20,386 nucleotides of DNA from the NCBI GenBank assembly GCA_000969725.1, contig JXSR01S035559.1; one strand, given 5' to 3'. Below, piece by piece: positions 13,201-18,775 of the stretch (position 1 is its first letter; each line of letters starts with the position of its first letter). A program made the position numbers and the translations under genes. The DNA comes from Ophiothrix spiculata (Eukaryota; Echinodermata; Ophiuroidea; Amphilepidida; Ophiotrichidae). The notes beneath the pieces were generated by a model. It made no database searches. It had not been told where the DNA came from and worked only from the letters and a program-made list of their open reading frames with translations.

Positions 13201-14895
13201 AGTAAAAATATGAAATTTTTGTAACGTTATTCATACGTTTGGGCTTTATACGGTGATGTATCACATGGCCTTTATCATTATTCCTGCCTCGACATATTCA
13301 GCTCTGCTTACAGCGAAAATACTTTGAATTTTAAGAGGTACAGAAATTTAACGTTTTTTCATGTATTAAATATATCTCCGTAGGTTGGATTAGCACGTTC
13401 TTGTCTTGGTCTTTCTGGATACCACTCAGTAGATTGACCTACTCAGCGTATCTCATACATGGGGTCATCGTTATGTTATATTTCCAGGGGTCAGCAAAAC
13501 CATCTCATGTCTCACTCACGACTAATGTAAGTAATTTAAAACAAACGTGATTTTTGTGAAGGTTTTCTGCAGGGATCAGCAGTGGCGTAGCCAGAAGGGG
13601 GCAAATGGGGAAAATTGCCCCCACCCGAAAGAAACCTTGCCCTATACGTTTCTTGCCCCCCCCCCCCTGAAAAATCAAGAAACGTATAGGTTAGAATGAT
13701 TGAAATTACGTAGTATACTCCTTTTTAGCATAACATGCCCCCAGATGGTCTATTTATCACTCCAGCGCCATCTGTTCATACTAAATTACCTTTTTTCGTA
13801 ATTGTAACAAAAAAGTGTAAAATTTTGCGCGCACATCAAAAATCAAAGCAATTTAGCGCTGAAATTGCTAAATTTGCTTCTGTGGTAACACAATTGGGGT
13901 GTCGCCCTGTACCATTTTGTGTCTACTCATTTTGGGAGTTGCCCCTTCAAAATATCTTTGCCCCGCCTTGCCCCCTTGATGAAAATGTCTGGCTACGCCA
14001 CTGGGGATCAGACAAAGTCCTTTATAGGCAACTTTTGCATGTTCATGCACGCTGAAAGTATGATAATTACGGGTACTTCTGCGCGATCGACCAAATTGGG
14101 GCAGTCTACACGCGAACCCAAATGCAGATGAATGTACGGATCCCCGTAAGCCACTTTCCAGCAGACTGTGGGTACTAAAAATTCGGGTCTACTTTATAGC
14201 ACTCTGCATCGTACATGTAAGCGGTCTAGGTAGATGTGGATCTAAGATCTAGATCTCGGAGATATGCATGCATCTAGATCTGCACTCCGTGTAGATTGCC
14301 CCATTCTTAAGTCTATTTGTGCGCACAACCTGGTGATATGGTCGATTGCGCAGACGTACCCGTATCGACAGTACTTTCAACCTGCATTAGGCCTATGGGG
14401 CATGCGAAAGTGACCTATTCCCTTCTTTAATTTGATTCAGACAAAAAATATACCAAATCAATCGGAGCAGTCGCGTCGGATGTGTGCTTATATATAAAAA
14501 AATCACATAAAATTCGAAGCATGTGAATAATTATATATATATACCATGGTACTACACTCTTAAAAAGAAAGGATCAAATTGATCCGATAAAGTATCAAAT
14601 ATGAGCTTACCCTTTTCCGGATCAATTTTGATCCAAATTCTCCTCAAATTTGATCCTTTTCGGATCAAAAAAGATTTCTTTTTAAGAGTGTAGTTTCATA
14701 TGATAATGTTTCTGATTTGGGCTAATTTTTTGTCGGTGATTCTTGTCTTTTCAGAGTTACATCTTCTGTGGTAGTCTGATGATTTCATATGCCGCGGCAG
14801 CGTTATTTACCTTATCAATTGAATATCCTATGGCAGGATTGGAAAAAATATTGACAAGACAAAATACGACAAAATCGGATAGTGCTAAGACTTGA
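1130..14895 (+). CDS. NRF-6-like acyltransferase-3 family membrane protein, 5'-partial, nine exons
   Basis: Spliced gene: exons 1130-1223, 1897-1989, 4228-4393, 5186-5265, 6276-6407, 7897-8050, 10229-10427, 13384-13526 and 14755-14895. Joined, they give 2 nt of a split codon plus 399 residues and TGA. Seen: family landmarks in the expected order, VDTFFFMSG (residues 25-32), HRIWRLTPLY, KYWWRNLLFINNFFP, WSWYLSNEMQF, KPYCRIIPYLVG, LYRLAWSLALVWVLFACYYGYGG split over an exon boundary, and PLSRLTYSAYLIH. About eight hydrophobic stretches fit a polytopic membrane protein. Family knowledge: these proteins are predicted to transfer acyl groups across a membrane; worm NRF-6 acts in lipid and drug transport in gut and hypodermis. 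The N-terminal Cys-rich NRF domain and the first membrane helix with the catalytic His are missing because the window starts inside the gene. All splice sites are GT-AG with matching phase, and no stop or frameshift interrupts the joined frame, so the gene appears intact. The exact substrate is unknown. Confidence 0.9.
1227..1350 (+). repeat. 62-bp tandem duplication next to a donor site
   Basis: Two copies (1227-1288 and 1289-1350) share TGCTATAACATTTTCCC, then TCATTTAT and GTAATATT with scattered differences. Copy 1 begins inside the GTATGC donor of the first visible exon. Copy 2 has GTGC at the matching place, so the donor is not duplicated in usable form. Confidence 0.75.
1897..1989 (+). 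CDS. NRF-6-like exon 2 (SGFLVSYL; HRIWR)
   Basis: Internal exon after TTTCAG at 1896, ending at GGAG|GTAAGA. Its first T completes the split Ser codon, then 30 codons follow, ending with AG of a split Arg. It encodes GFLVSYLTLSRMESKNGR, then LSLGPFYFHRIW. This joins exactly to VDTFFFM to give the family's VDTFF-x-SG-x-LVSY helix, followed by a short basic cytoplasmic loop and the HR-x-x-RLTP block. A GTTATC at 1951 could look like an earlier donor, but reading on to GTAAGA at 1990 gives the conserved HRxxRLTP junction, so the longer exon was chosen. Confidence 0.88.
1990..3079. other. Intron, mostly unique, with weak inverted repeats
   Basis: No coding motif was seen. A 25-bp inverted repeat with one mismatch pairs 2368-2393 with 2522-2546 (CATGTGAGTGCAA/TTGCACTCACATG core), enclosing about 130 bases. 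A perfect 8-bp hairpin GTTATGTG-TAAT-CACATAAC lies at 2595-2614. The ORF on the minus strand at 2076-2516 shows no family motif. Confidence 0.55.
3080..3405. repeat. Cluster of GCTTCGC hairpins with a 114-bp repeat
   Basis: Two perfect short hairpins with a TTC loop occur at 3080-3098 (GTGTGTGC/GCACACAC) and 3106-3122 (ATGGTGC/GCACCAT). From 3230 a unit with CACTTCGTGGCTATA and AATATCAATCTCGCGC-TTCGCGCTCGACA recurs at 3344 with a period of 114 bases. A third partial copy, TCTCGCGCTACGCGCTCGAC, sits between them at about 3306. Every copy forms a GC hairpin. I do not recognise the family. Confidence 0.75.
3527..3689. mobile_element. 163-bp palindromic MITE-like element
   Basis: Near-perfect inverted repeat with arms of about 75 bases around a short AT-rich centre. 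The termini are ACATATGTGTACCGCCGCGG and its complement, and the arms share AAAAGGG, CAACTGG/CAGTTG, CAACATG and GATATGCTACA with few mismatches. Its shape fits a foldback or MITE. I could not define a clean target duplication, so superfamily is open. Confidence 0.7.
3690..4227. other. Intron, nothing recognised
   Basis: AT-rich stretch between the palindrome and exon 3. No exon, repeat or RNA gene seen apart from the polypyrimidine tract before the acceptor at 4227. Confidence 0.5.
4228..4393 (+). CDS. NRF-6-like exon 3 (RLTPLY; KYWWRNLLFINNFFP)
   Basis: Internal exon between acceptor TATATACAG (ends 4227) and donor ATG|GTGAGG (4394). The first G completes Arg, followed by 55 codons ending in phase 0. 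It holds LTPLYAIVILFIIYYSPYFG (a membrane helix), GPFW, then CVKYWWRNLLFINNFFPIKE. The C-x-KYWW-x-NLL-(F/Y)INNF block is one of the strongest signatures of NRF-6-like proteins. In the family the extracellular Cys of this block probably pairs with another conserved Cys. Confidence 0.93.
4394..5185. other. Intron with two small palindromes
   Basis: No coding motif was seen; the 88-codon ORF at 4616-4882 is not family-like. Around 5090-5125 lie two adjacent palindromes, ATTCATTTA-CGG-TAAATGAAT and CATTA-GCGT-TAATG, of unknown meaning. Confidence 0.5.
5186..5265 (+). CDS. NRF-6-like exon 4 (CMDWSWYLSNEMQF)
   Basis: Short 80-nt internal exon after TTTTTACATTACAG and before CAG|GTAATG. It reads in phase 0 as CMDWSWYLSNEMQFYIISP, then LILIPLY, ending with AG of a split Arg codon. 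C-M-x-W-(S/T)WYL-(A/S)N-(D/E)-MQF is the most conserved block of the family and is followed by a membrane helix. The ORF is too short to stand out on its own; it was found by searching for this motif. Confidence 0.92.
5485..5733. mobile_element. TA-flanked palindromic MITE (CACTGTTA ends)
   Basis: A 249-bp element flanked by TA at 5483-5484 and 5734-5735. Ends are CACTGTTATACTGTTGGGCAA and the complement of CACTGTTAGAACGTTGGGCAA. The arms also share ACTATGAACAACCCAA and many TTGGGTAA words, so most of the element folds back on itself. TA duplication and a CAC start suggest mobilisation by a Tc1/mariner-type transposase. It lies in intron 4 and encodes nothing. Confidence 0.82.
5750..5996 (+). 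repeat. C-rich 60-bp tandem repeat
   Basis: Two adjacent copies start at 5750 and 5810 (period 60), with CGCCCC, CAACCCCAC, TTACCCCTGGACCCCACCAC and TAAATATAGATA in common. A third shorter copy (5954-5996) follows after a gap. The C-rich block continues to about 6080. The unit reads open in several frames, but this is base composition, not coding. Confidence 0.8.
6276..6407 (+). CDS. NRF-6-like exon 5 (membrane helix and loop)
   Basis: Internal exon after TTCGTTGCAG and before GGGGT|GTAAGT. The first A completes Arg; 43 codons follow, then GT of a split Val. It encodes LPAIGLVLLSLFLIGSLIVT and continues with ATLIGVYSL, a long hydrophobic helix, then a polar loop NSSPYGVIFGMDPG. In the family this segment is variable in sequence but always hydrophobic. 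The donor at 6408 was preferred to the GT two bases earlier because it gives a perfect GTAAGT and keeps the next exon open. Confidence 0.88.
6408..6769. other. Intron 5 start, nothing recognised
   Basis: Follows the exon 5 donor. A short GC-rich stretch (about 6485-6530) contrasts with its AT-rich surroundings, but no repeat or coding motif is supported. Confidence 0.45.
6770..7645 (+). pseudogene. Decayed CR1/L2-like LINE reverse transcriptase
   Basis: Relic of a non-LTR reverse transcriptase in the same direction as the host gene. In order: DILLAL (about 6870), EAVFVLLGC, INHKMLFDRFQMHYGIFG at 6954, then YFEYCKQAIVI, WGVTPQGSVMGPFAFTMY from 7098, IAPLSDII, a ruined active site reading ADNTHLFF after a stop (7203-7226) in place of YADDTQLYF, IGDSDITSLTSARGLGIVL, IGRIRKYLDRATAERLVHIF and a terminal CNN-x-x-LFGISDN. 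These follow the CR1/L2 order. Frameshifts and stops (for example TAG at 7020) separate the blocks, and the endonuclease part is absent, which fits a 5'-truncated dead copy. It lies in intron 5. Confidence 0.87.
7661..7730 (+). repeat. G-rich purine tract
   Basis: Seventy bases of GGAGG/GGGGAGGGG on the plus strand, starting just after the LINE relic. It has many runs of three to five Gs spaced by one or two As, so G-quadruplex formation is possible in the pre-mRNA or DNA. It lies 167 bases before the exon 6 acceptor. Confidence 0.75.
7897..8050 (+). CDS. NRF-6-like exon 6 (YIKPYCRIIPYLVG)
   Basis: Internal exon after TTATTCTTTCAG, ending GTG|GTAAGG. The first T completes Val, then 51 codons end in phase 0. 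It contains a luminal loop (QLGATTFQTANYLSIV), then YIKPYCRIIPYLVGIAFGYF, matching the family's (Y)-x-KP-(Y/W)-x-R-x-x-PY-(L/I)-(V/I)-G helix, and a basic tail KQIRDNQRIRLS. The frame set by the previous donor avoids the stop seen in the neighbouring frame, which independently supports both splice sites. Confidence 0.92.
8051..8769. other. Intron 6 start with a 16-bp inverted repeat
   Basis: CATGGGCTACGATAAC at 8438-8453 is repeated inverted and perfect at 8544-8559, enclosing about 90 bases with a poly-A run. A weaker outer pair (GGCTGTTAT near 8243 and ATAACAGCC near 8564) may belong to the same old element. No coding motif. Confidence 0.5.
8770..9960. repeat. Large imperfect inverted repeat in intron 6
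   Basis: Segments left of 9333 resemble the reverse complement of segments right of 9516. The clearest pair is CCAAATTCAAAATGGCCACC (8856-8875) with the complement of GACGGCCATTTGAATTTGG (9776-9794), continuing into a shared CTTATTTT and AATTGAC. AAAATGG words dominate the left arm and CCATTT words the right. Identity is moderate with gaps, so it is an old foldback structure whose limits are approximate. Confidence 0.55.
9333..9516. mobile_element. Near-perfect 184-bp hairpin
   Basis: From TAACGGGTTCGCCGTCGGAC on the left, every base to GGACAA before the centre pairs with the right arm, leaving only a TAT loop at 9427-9429. Outer bases AATTGGTAGATTTT also pair, except that the left arm has about seven extra Ts. 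A 13-bp direct repeat CTTAGCAGCAATA lies at 9321-9333 and 9552-9564 and may be a target duplication bounding a 218-bp insert (9334-9551). Arms this perfect imply recent origin or gene conversion. Confidence 0.85.
10106..10241 (+). repeat. 44-bp tandem triplication spanning a splice acceptor
   Basis: Three identical copies at 10106-10149, 10150-10193 and 10194-10237, plus four extra bases. Each copy holds the pyrimidine-poor acceptor TTTTATAATACAG followed by ATTACAGTT, the first coding bases of exon 7. The repeat therefore covers the last 34 intron bases and the first codons of the exon. Confidence 0.95.
10229..10427 (+). CDS. NRF-6-like exon 7 (LYRLAWSLALVWVLFACYYGYGG)
   Basis: Internal exon, 66 codons plus one base, between TATAATACAG (ends 10228) and GGAG|GTAAGG. 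It encodes helix ITVIFGWLLAFGVGIAVVYG, an acidic loop, and LYRLAWSLALVWVLFACYYG, a signature R-x-x-W-x-x-x-(L/V)-x-W-(V/I)-x-F-A-C block. The acceptor lies in the last of three tandem 44-bp copies, so two identical acceptors exist upstream at 10140 and 10184. Only the third keeps the frame open: the other two lead to ITVIYK followed by a stop. Confidence 0.92.
10471..12059. mobile_element. 1.6-kb TTAA-flanked inverted-repeat transposon, non-autonomous
   Basis: Terminal inverted repeats of about 165 bases start GGGCCCTGTCAACCCTTC and share TTAAATCC, TAAAAGTATAC, TTTGCAT, CTGAACA, AGGTCATTTTT and GACCAAAATGTG. TTAA lies at 10467-10470 and 12060-12063. TTAA duplication would fit a piggyBac-type element, but because the ends are AAGGGCCCTT-like, a TA duplication is equally readable. 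The interior has no transposase ORF. A nested inverted repeat (TTTACGGGAAAGCTAACT at about 11715 with its complement at about 11857-11875) sits inside the right half. Confidence 0.75.
12115..12625. mobile_element. TA-flanked 511-bp element (CACTGCCGCTC ends)
   Basis: Ends CACTGCCGCTCTAAAGTATT and the complement of CACTCCCGCTCTTAAGTATT, each followed by T(A/C)CGC, with TA at 12113-12114 and 12626-12627. The left TIR is preceded by a short duplication: GCATTCTTGTACACTGCCGC occurs twice from 12084. The interior ORF (12077-12313) shows no transposase motif. Non-autonomous; TA duplication fits Tc1/mariner mobilisation. Confidence 0.75.
12685..12808 (+). repeat. Diverged fragment of the 10471-12059 element's right end
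   Basis: Shares CATCATGTTCAGTATGCAAAT, ATACTTTTATTTGG, TTTAAT, ATCCGTTG and TGAGTTACAG with 11942-12030 in the same order and direction. It is a separate older copy or a partial duplication of that end. Confidence 0.75.
12955..12974 (+). repeat. (AAAAT)n microsatellite
   Basis: Four perfect AAAAT units, immediately upstream of the CACCGTATA-ended element. Confidence 0.9.
12990..13265. mobile_element. Inverted-repeat MITE with a 26-bp perfect palindrome
   Basis: Ends TGTCACACATCACCGTATA and the complement of TGTGATACATCACCGTATA differ at two positions. Inside, a perfect 26-bp palindrome spans 13039-13064 (centre AACTTAAGTT), and CATACGGT/CATACGTT words recur several times between 13120 and 13250. 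No clear target duplication and no ORF. It ends about 120 bases before the exon 8 acceptor. Confidence 0.7.
13384..13526 (+). CDS. NRF-6-like exon 8 (PLSRLTYSAYLIH)
   Basis: Internal exon after ATCTCCGTAG, ending AAT|GTAAGT. Its first two bases complete a Gly, followed by 47 codons in phase 0. It encodes WISTFLSWSFWIPLSRLTYS, then AYLIHGVIVMLYFQGSAKPSHVSLTTN. The F-x-PLSRLTY-x-AYL-x-H block is near universal in NRF-6-like proteins and sits in one of the last membrane helices. The acceptor has a weak pyrimidine tract, but phase and motif leave no doubt. Confidence 0.93.
13580..14003. mobile_element. hAT-type MITE with 8-bp target duplication GGGATCAG
   Basis: Perfect 15-bp inverted ends CAGTGGCGTAGCCAG and an exact 8-bp direct repeat GGGATCAG at 13572-13579 and 14004-14011. 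An 8-bp duplication with a CAGTGG start is diagnostic of hAT transposons. The 424-bp body contains no transposase, so it is non-autonomous. Inside, GAAACGTATAGG-like words at about 13641 and 13678 face each other. ORFs here are chance. Confidence 0.95.
14051..14381. mobile_element. 331-bp inverted-repeat element
   Basis: Left arm GCTGAAAGTA...ACGGGTACTTCTGCGCGATCGACCA pairs with the complement of the right arm GTTGAAAGTA...ACGGGTACGTCTGCGCAATCGACCA; GGGGCAGTCTACACG also has a partner near 14290. The centre (about 14230-14290) is rich in AGATCTAGATCT words. No obvious target duplication. It abuts the hAT element. Confidence 0.7.
14555..14690. mobile_element. TA-flanked 136-bp MITE close to the last exon
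   Basis: Sixteen-base perfect ends CACTCTTAAAAAGAAA and complement, TA at 14553-14554 and 14691-14692, and GGATCAAA/TTTGATCC words through the arms, so that nearly the whole element folds. It ends 64 bases before the acceptor of the terminal exon. Confidence 0.88.
14755..14895 (+). CDS. NRF-6-like terminal exon (SIEYPMAGLEKIL, stop)
   Basis: Last coding exon after CTTGTCTTTTCAG, 46 codons plus TGA. It encodes SYIFCGSLMISYAAAALFTL, then SIEYPMAGLEKIL and a short polar tail ending SDSAKT. A final helix followed by (E)-x-P-x-x-x-LEK is the normal C-terminus of the family, so the protein ends where expected. A hairpin MITE ends 64 bases upstream of the acceptor. Confidence 0.92.
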   Translation, partial: SYIFCGSLMISYAAAALFTLSIEYPMAGLEKILTRQNTTKSDSAKT

Positions 14896-15830
14896 ATTTA
14901 ATGTTTCATTCTTGTTTTTCAGACACCTAAAAACATCTAAAATATAGCTAACGGTTTTAACTTATTGGGTTTTTTTATTTGGACGTCCTCGTTTCGGAAG
15001 AAGAATGCGTTAAGATCAATTTCAAAAATACAATTTTTTTGAAAGAAAAGTAGCTCTTACGTTTCTTTAAAAATCAAAATGAGCTTCTGCGGCCGTAGCA
15101 CTGATATCAGTAATCACTGTTGTTTGAACCCTATAGAAATAGGGACATTTTATCTCCAAGTGTCAAAATAGATGGCGCTTTTTATAAAAACTTGTTTTAA
15201 GACTAGGGAAACTAGGGGTATACTGTTATGTACTAACAAAATCTCATAATTCACATACAGTAATTGAATTCATATACCATGCATACCATTAAATAATTAT
15301 AGTATGTAAATTTATTTACTCTGACCAAAGTATTCTGCTCTGAGTTTGAATCAATTTCGTAGCAATCTATGAAAATCGGAGAAAAGTGTAAAGCATTTTC
15401 ATGTTGAATAGGATGTACTCTACAAATTATTTAGCCTCAGTGGAATTTTGCATTCAATCTGCCAACATCTTTGGGAAAAATGGTATCTGCATTAATTTCG
15501 TTTTTCTATAAAGTATTGGCCAGACGTTAAAAATTACTTTGGAAATTTGAATAAAATATGAATGAATTATGAGTAACAGTGGAAATATGAATACAATATG
15601 ACCTGTGAATGTATGCAATCTAAAAATGGCGGAAAATCTTTAGATCACGTGAACACAAAAAGGTTCCACTTGATCTGGCAGTCAAATAGTAATATTTTTC
15701 ATTGCTGTTTTGATCATGGAACTTTATTTAAAATCACCACCAGTCCACCGTGTGGTCTATTATAATCAGTAAATGTACTATTAGTTGTCTTTTTTATAGG
15801 TTTTCCTGATCAAATTCGTACAATTATCGT
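14896..15830. other. Probable 3' UTR and downstream flank
   Basis: Follows the TGA. Two candidate polyadenylation signals are visible: ATTAAA at 15288-15293 and AATAAA at 15550-15555. Neither can be confirmed from sequence alone. No coding region or repeat recognised. Confidence 0.4.
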
Positions 15831-16130
15831 CAGGGCCGTACGAAGGCATGTAAGCCAAGGGGGGCAAACACATTTCCGTCCCGATGTATAATATACCGTC
15901 AATGTTTTTGTAATGCGTGCGTAGCGTGCGAAAATTTTGCTATTTTCAGCCAAGAATCGATATAGAACCTTTATATTTGTGCTAAAATGGGCTTATTTTA
16001 ACTAAAAATTTGCGGGACAGTAATATCGGGACAGTAAAAGTAGTAAAATATCGTCCCGATATTTTAATTTTTGTCCCGCCAGCGTCCCGATTTTTCGAGC
16101 CAGGGGGGGGGGGGGGGCCGTACGGCCCTG
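15831..16130. mobile_element. hAT-type MITE with 8-bp target duplication ATTATCGT
   Basis: Inverted ends CAGGGCCGTACG and complement, with an exact 8-bp direct repeat ATTATCGT at 15823-15830 and 16131-16138. The 300-bp body carries repeated GTCCCGAT words and a run of Gs near the right end. No transposase. It is a different family from the 13580 element since the ends differ after CAG. Confidence 0.93.
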
Positions 16131-16138
16131 ATTATCGT

Positions 16139-16540
16139 TCAATTCAATTCAAATTTTGTTATTTCATTTTCGTCGGTTCATTCAAATTCGTTGTACAGGT
16201 ATATGTAAAACTCGATTTCGTCAATGATTTGTTCAGAATCGTCAATGGTCAAACAATTTTAAATCTATATAGAAATCAGATAATTTAAGCTACAAATTGA
16301 TTAAAAAATCTTGAAATTTGCGAAAAATGGCAAATTTTTACTGAAATTTGACATAACTTCTGAAAATTCGCGCGAAGCGCGCAATTTTTTTGATTTTTCA
16401 CATTGAAAATATCAATACAAAGGGAAAATTTCAATTTCCTGTCCATTTCTTTTTTTTTTTAGTGGGGTCCCCCCCCTGATTCCGCCGTTTATGCCAGGGG
16501 CAGAGCCACTGGCGAGTGTCCACGATGGGCAGAGACCCTT
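16139..16540. other. Low-complexity stretch
   Basis: TTCAAATTCG-like words dominate 16139-16270. A small hairpin GCGCG-AAG-CGCGC is at about 16371-16381. From 16470 the sequence becomes G/C-rich and leads into the tandem repeat. No gene seen. Confidence 0.45.
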
Positions 16541-16900
16541 GATGGGGGTCAGGGGGAAGCCCCCTGAAGCCTTAGCTTTTTTTTTTGCATTCTAAGGGTG
16601 TTCCTAACACGTATTTATGTGGGTATAGTGTGAAGAAATTTGGAAATAAATCGTTTGTATTAAGTTTGATGGGGTCAGGGGTGAAGCCCCCTCAAGCCCT
16701 AGCGTTTTTTGCATCCTAAGGGTGTTCCTAACACGTATTTTTGTAGAAATTTTGAAATAAATCGTTTGTATTAAGTTTGGTGGGGGTCAGGAGGCGAAGC
16801 CCCCTGAAGCCCTAGCGTTTTTTGCATTCTAAGGGTGTTCCTAACACGTATTTTTGTGGATAATGTAAAGAAATTTGCTAATAAATCCTCCTGTATTAAG
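16541..16900 (+). repeat. Three tandem copies of a 111-127-bp unit
   Basis: Copies begin at 16541, 16668 and 16779. Each has GGGGTCAGG, GAAGCCCCCT, AAGCC-TAGC, a T run, GCAT-CTAAGGGTGTTCCTAA, CACGTATTT, and AATAAAT, ending TATTAAG. Lengths differ through small deletions. The G/C-rich flank up to about 17000 has similar (G)n(C)n composition. No coding role is apparent. Confidence 0.85.
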
Positions 16901-17019
16901 CATCGAGTTCAAAACCGTGGGGGGACATTTGATATTGTGTCCCACACCCTTCAAAATGTGGGGGGACGTGTCCCCCTGTCCCCCCTGAAATGACGCCCAT
17001 GTATACGGTAAATCAATTT

Positions 17020-17782
17020 CGTTGTCACTCTAATTCAATAAATGGTCATTCAAATTCAATATAGATATTGGAATTCCACAAGGATCTATTTAGGTCCACT
17101 TTTATTCATAATTTTTGTTAATTCACTACCAAGTTATGTAAATTGTAAATGTGTAATGTATGCTGATGACACATCACTTTTAGTCAGTTCAAATGATCTT
17201 TCAACTTTACAAACTGAACTTAATAGGAATCTTAACATGGTTGCAGGTTGGTTTAAAAGTAATCAATTAACATTAAATATAAAGAAGACAAAATTAATGA
17301 TATTTGGTACTAAACAGGCATTAAAGAAATTTCAGAATATTTCATTAAATTATGAAAATGAAAACATTGAAATTGTAGATAAGTTTAAGTATCTTGGTGT
17401 AATTCTTGATCCACAATTGTCATGGAATCAACATGTAAACCATTTATCTTCAAATATATCTAAGCGTATTGGTGTTATTCGTAGAATTAAAAAATATCTT
17501 CCTTGTAAAACTACCAAACTTCTTGCTAAAGCAATGGTATTTCCTCATTTTGACTATTGCAGTCCTGTATGGTCTAACTTTTCTATCACCAATCACAATA
17601 GCCTTCAAATCTTGCATAACAAGCTTGCTCGTATACTACTTCATGCAGATATCAGGACTTCAATAGATAAAATGATGAACGACCTAAGCTGGGACAGACT
17701 TGATGAGCGCTGGAATCACCAGCTACTTGTTATGACTTTTAAATGTTTAAAAGATATTGCTCCTCAATATCTTTCAACTATA
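17020..17782 (+). pseudogene. Non-LTR retrotransposon reverse transcriptase, 3' half, first segment
   Basis: Encodes the C-terminal part of a jockey-like LINE reverse transcriptase. GIPQGSI at 17070-17090 is followed by a one-base deletion in a T run; the frame then resumes as LGPLLFIIFVNSLP from 17090. Then come MYADDTSLL (catalytic DD near 17162-17167), WFKSNQLTLNIKKTKLMIF, KYLGVILDPQLSWNQHV, FPHFDYCSPVW, LQILHNKLARILL and a final APQYLSTI. The open frame runs to 17815, but its last residues come from an inserted transposon beginning at 17783. The apparent Met at 17042 is out of frame with the real protein and is not a start. The long open frame suggests this copy is younger than the one at 6770. 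Confidence 0.92.
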
Positions 17783-18067
17783 CAGTTCAAAATAAATAAG
17801 TCCCCCCCTGGGTGATGACCATTTTTCTGGAAAACGGTTTGATTCTTTAAAGTGTTTCAAACTGTAAAATGTAGGCTTGAAAGGTTGCAAGTTCAATGGG
17901 CAATAAAGTTTTGCTCAACACACAACCTTTTTCTTTAAAATTTTGCCATTTGTAAAATTTGGTCAAGAATCAAAAGTTGTTTTTTCTGCCATAGGAATAT
18001 GACATTTTTTTAAATGTCTAACAACTTTACGAAAAGTCAAATCCATGAATAAATTGCTTATTGCCTA

Positions 18068-18280
18068 CACTCTGAGAAAAAATGGTGCTAAAGGGGTTCT
18101 TAACTTGTCCTCTATATGGAACCCTATATGGGTCTTTATGGAACCTAAATGAGTTCTAAAATAGCCGCTTAGCACCTTTTTAGGTTCTGTAATGAACCTT
18201 TTTAGGATCTTCAATTTTTAAGAACCCCTAAATTATAGAGGACAAAAAGGTTCCAAGTTGAACCTTTTGTTCTGAGAGTG
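18068..18280. mobile_element. TA-flanked 213-bp MITE nested in the Tc1-like element
   Basis: Ends CACTCTGAGAAAAAA and complement of CACTCTCAGAACAAAA, with TA at 18066-18067 and 18281-18282. GTCCTCTATA/TATAGAGGAC and GGTTC/GAACC words pair through the arms. It lies just inside the left inverted repeat of the Tc1-like element, so it inserted later. Confidence 0.88.
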
Positions 18281-18509
18281 TATGTGGAATAAATTGTTGA
18301 GTACCTGCTTAGGGTTGAATGAACATAGAGTGATGTTGTTCTATGGGTGAATAGACAACAAAAGAAAGTAAAGATAATCCCTTTGATTAGAGTACAGGTA
18401 GGTGGTTCTTATCCTTTTAGAGACTTTGGTCCAAAATAAAAGTGGTTCTAGTGTTGTAGTCTTTTAGAAATTCTAAGAAGAGAGTACTGGTAATTTTTTT
18501 ACATGTAAG

Positions 18510-18775
18510 ATGCCAAGATTAAGCCTATTAGATAGAGCTAGGGAAACAGCCTTTCTCGATGAAGGGGTGTCAGTTAAAGAGGTTGCTCGAAGGATGGGAG
18601 TATGTCCGAAGGCTGTTCGAAATTAAGAAACAAATTCCAAGCTAGAGGAGAGGTTAAAGATGTAAGAAGGCCTGGAAGACCGCGCAAAACTACAGTGCGA
18701 CAAGGCATGTCGGCGGTGAATAAAGCTGAAACACGCAGGAAATTAACAGAAAGATTATTTTCATCTGCACTTTAA
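18510..18775 (+). pseudogene. Tc1-like transposase N-terminal helix-turn-helix remnant
   Basis: Starts ATG at 18510 with MPRLSLLDRARETAFLDEG, then VSVKEVARRMGVCPKAVR, a paired-like helix-turn-helix of the kind that binds Tc1 inverted repeats. After a one-base frameshift near 18618 the next frame reads LRNKFQARGEVKDV, RRPGRPRKTT and ends at TAA 18773-18775. GRPR followed by K-T-T is the linker typical of Tc1 transposases between its two DNA-binding subdomains. The DDE catalytic domain expected after this is missing. Family length is about 340 residues, so only a quarter remains. Confidence 0.85.

Noticed and set aside
13735-14055. 106-codon ORF
   Set aside because: Lies inside the hAT MITE and runs across its end into flanking DNA, so it is chance.
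17042-17092. Methionine start for the reverse transcriptase ORF
   Set aside because: The first 16 residues are the out-of-frame translation of the GIPQGSI block; the protein originally extended upstream.
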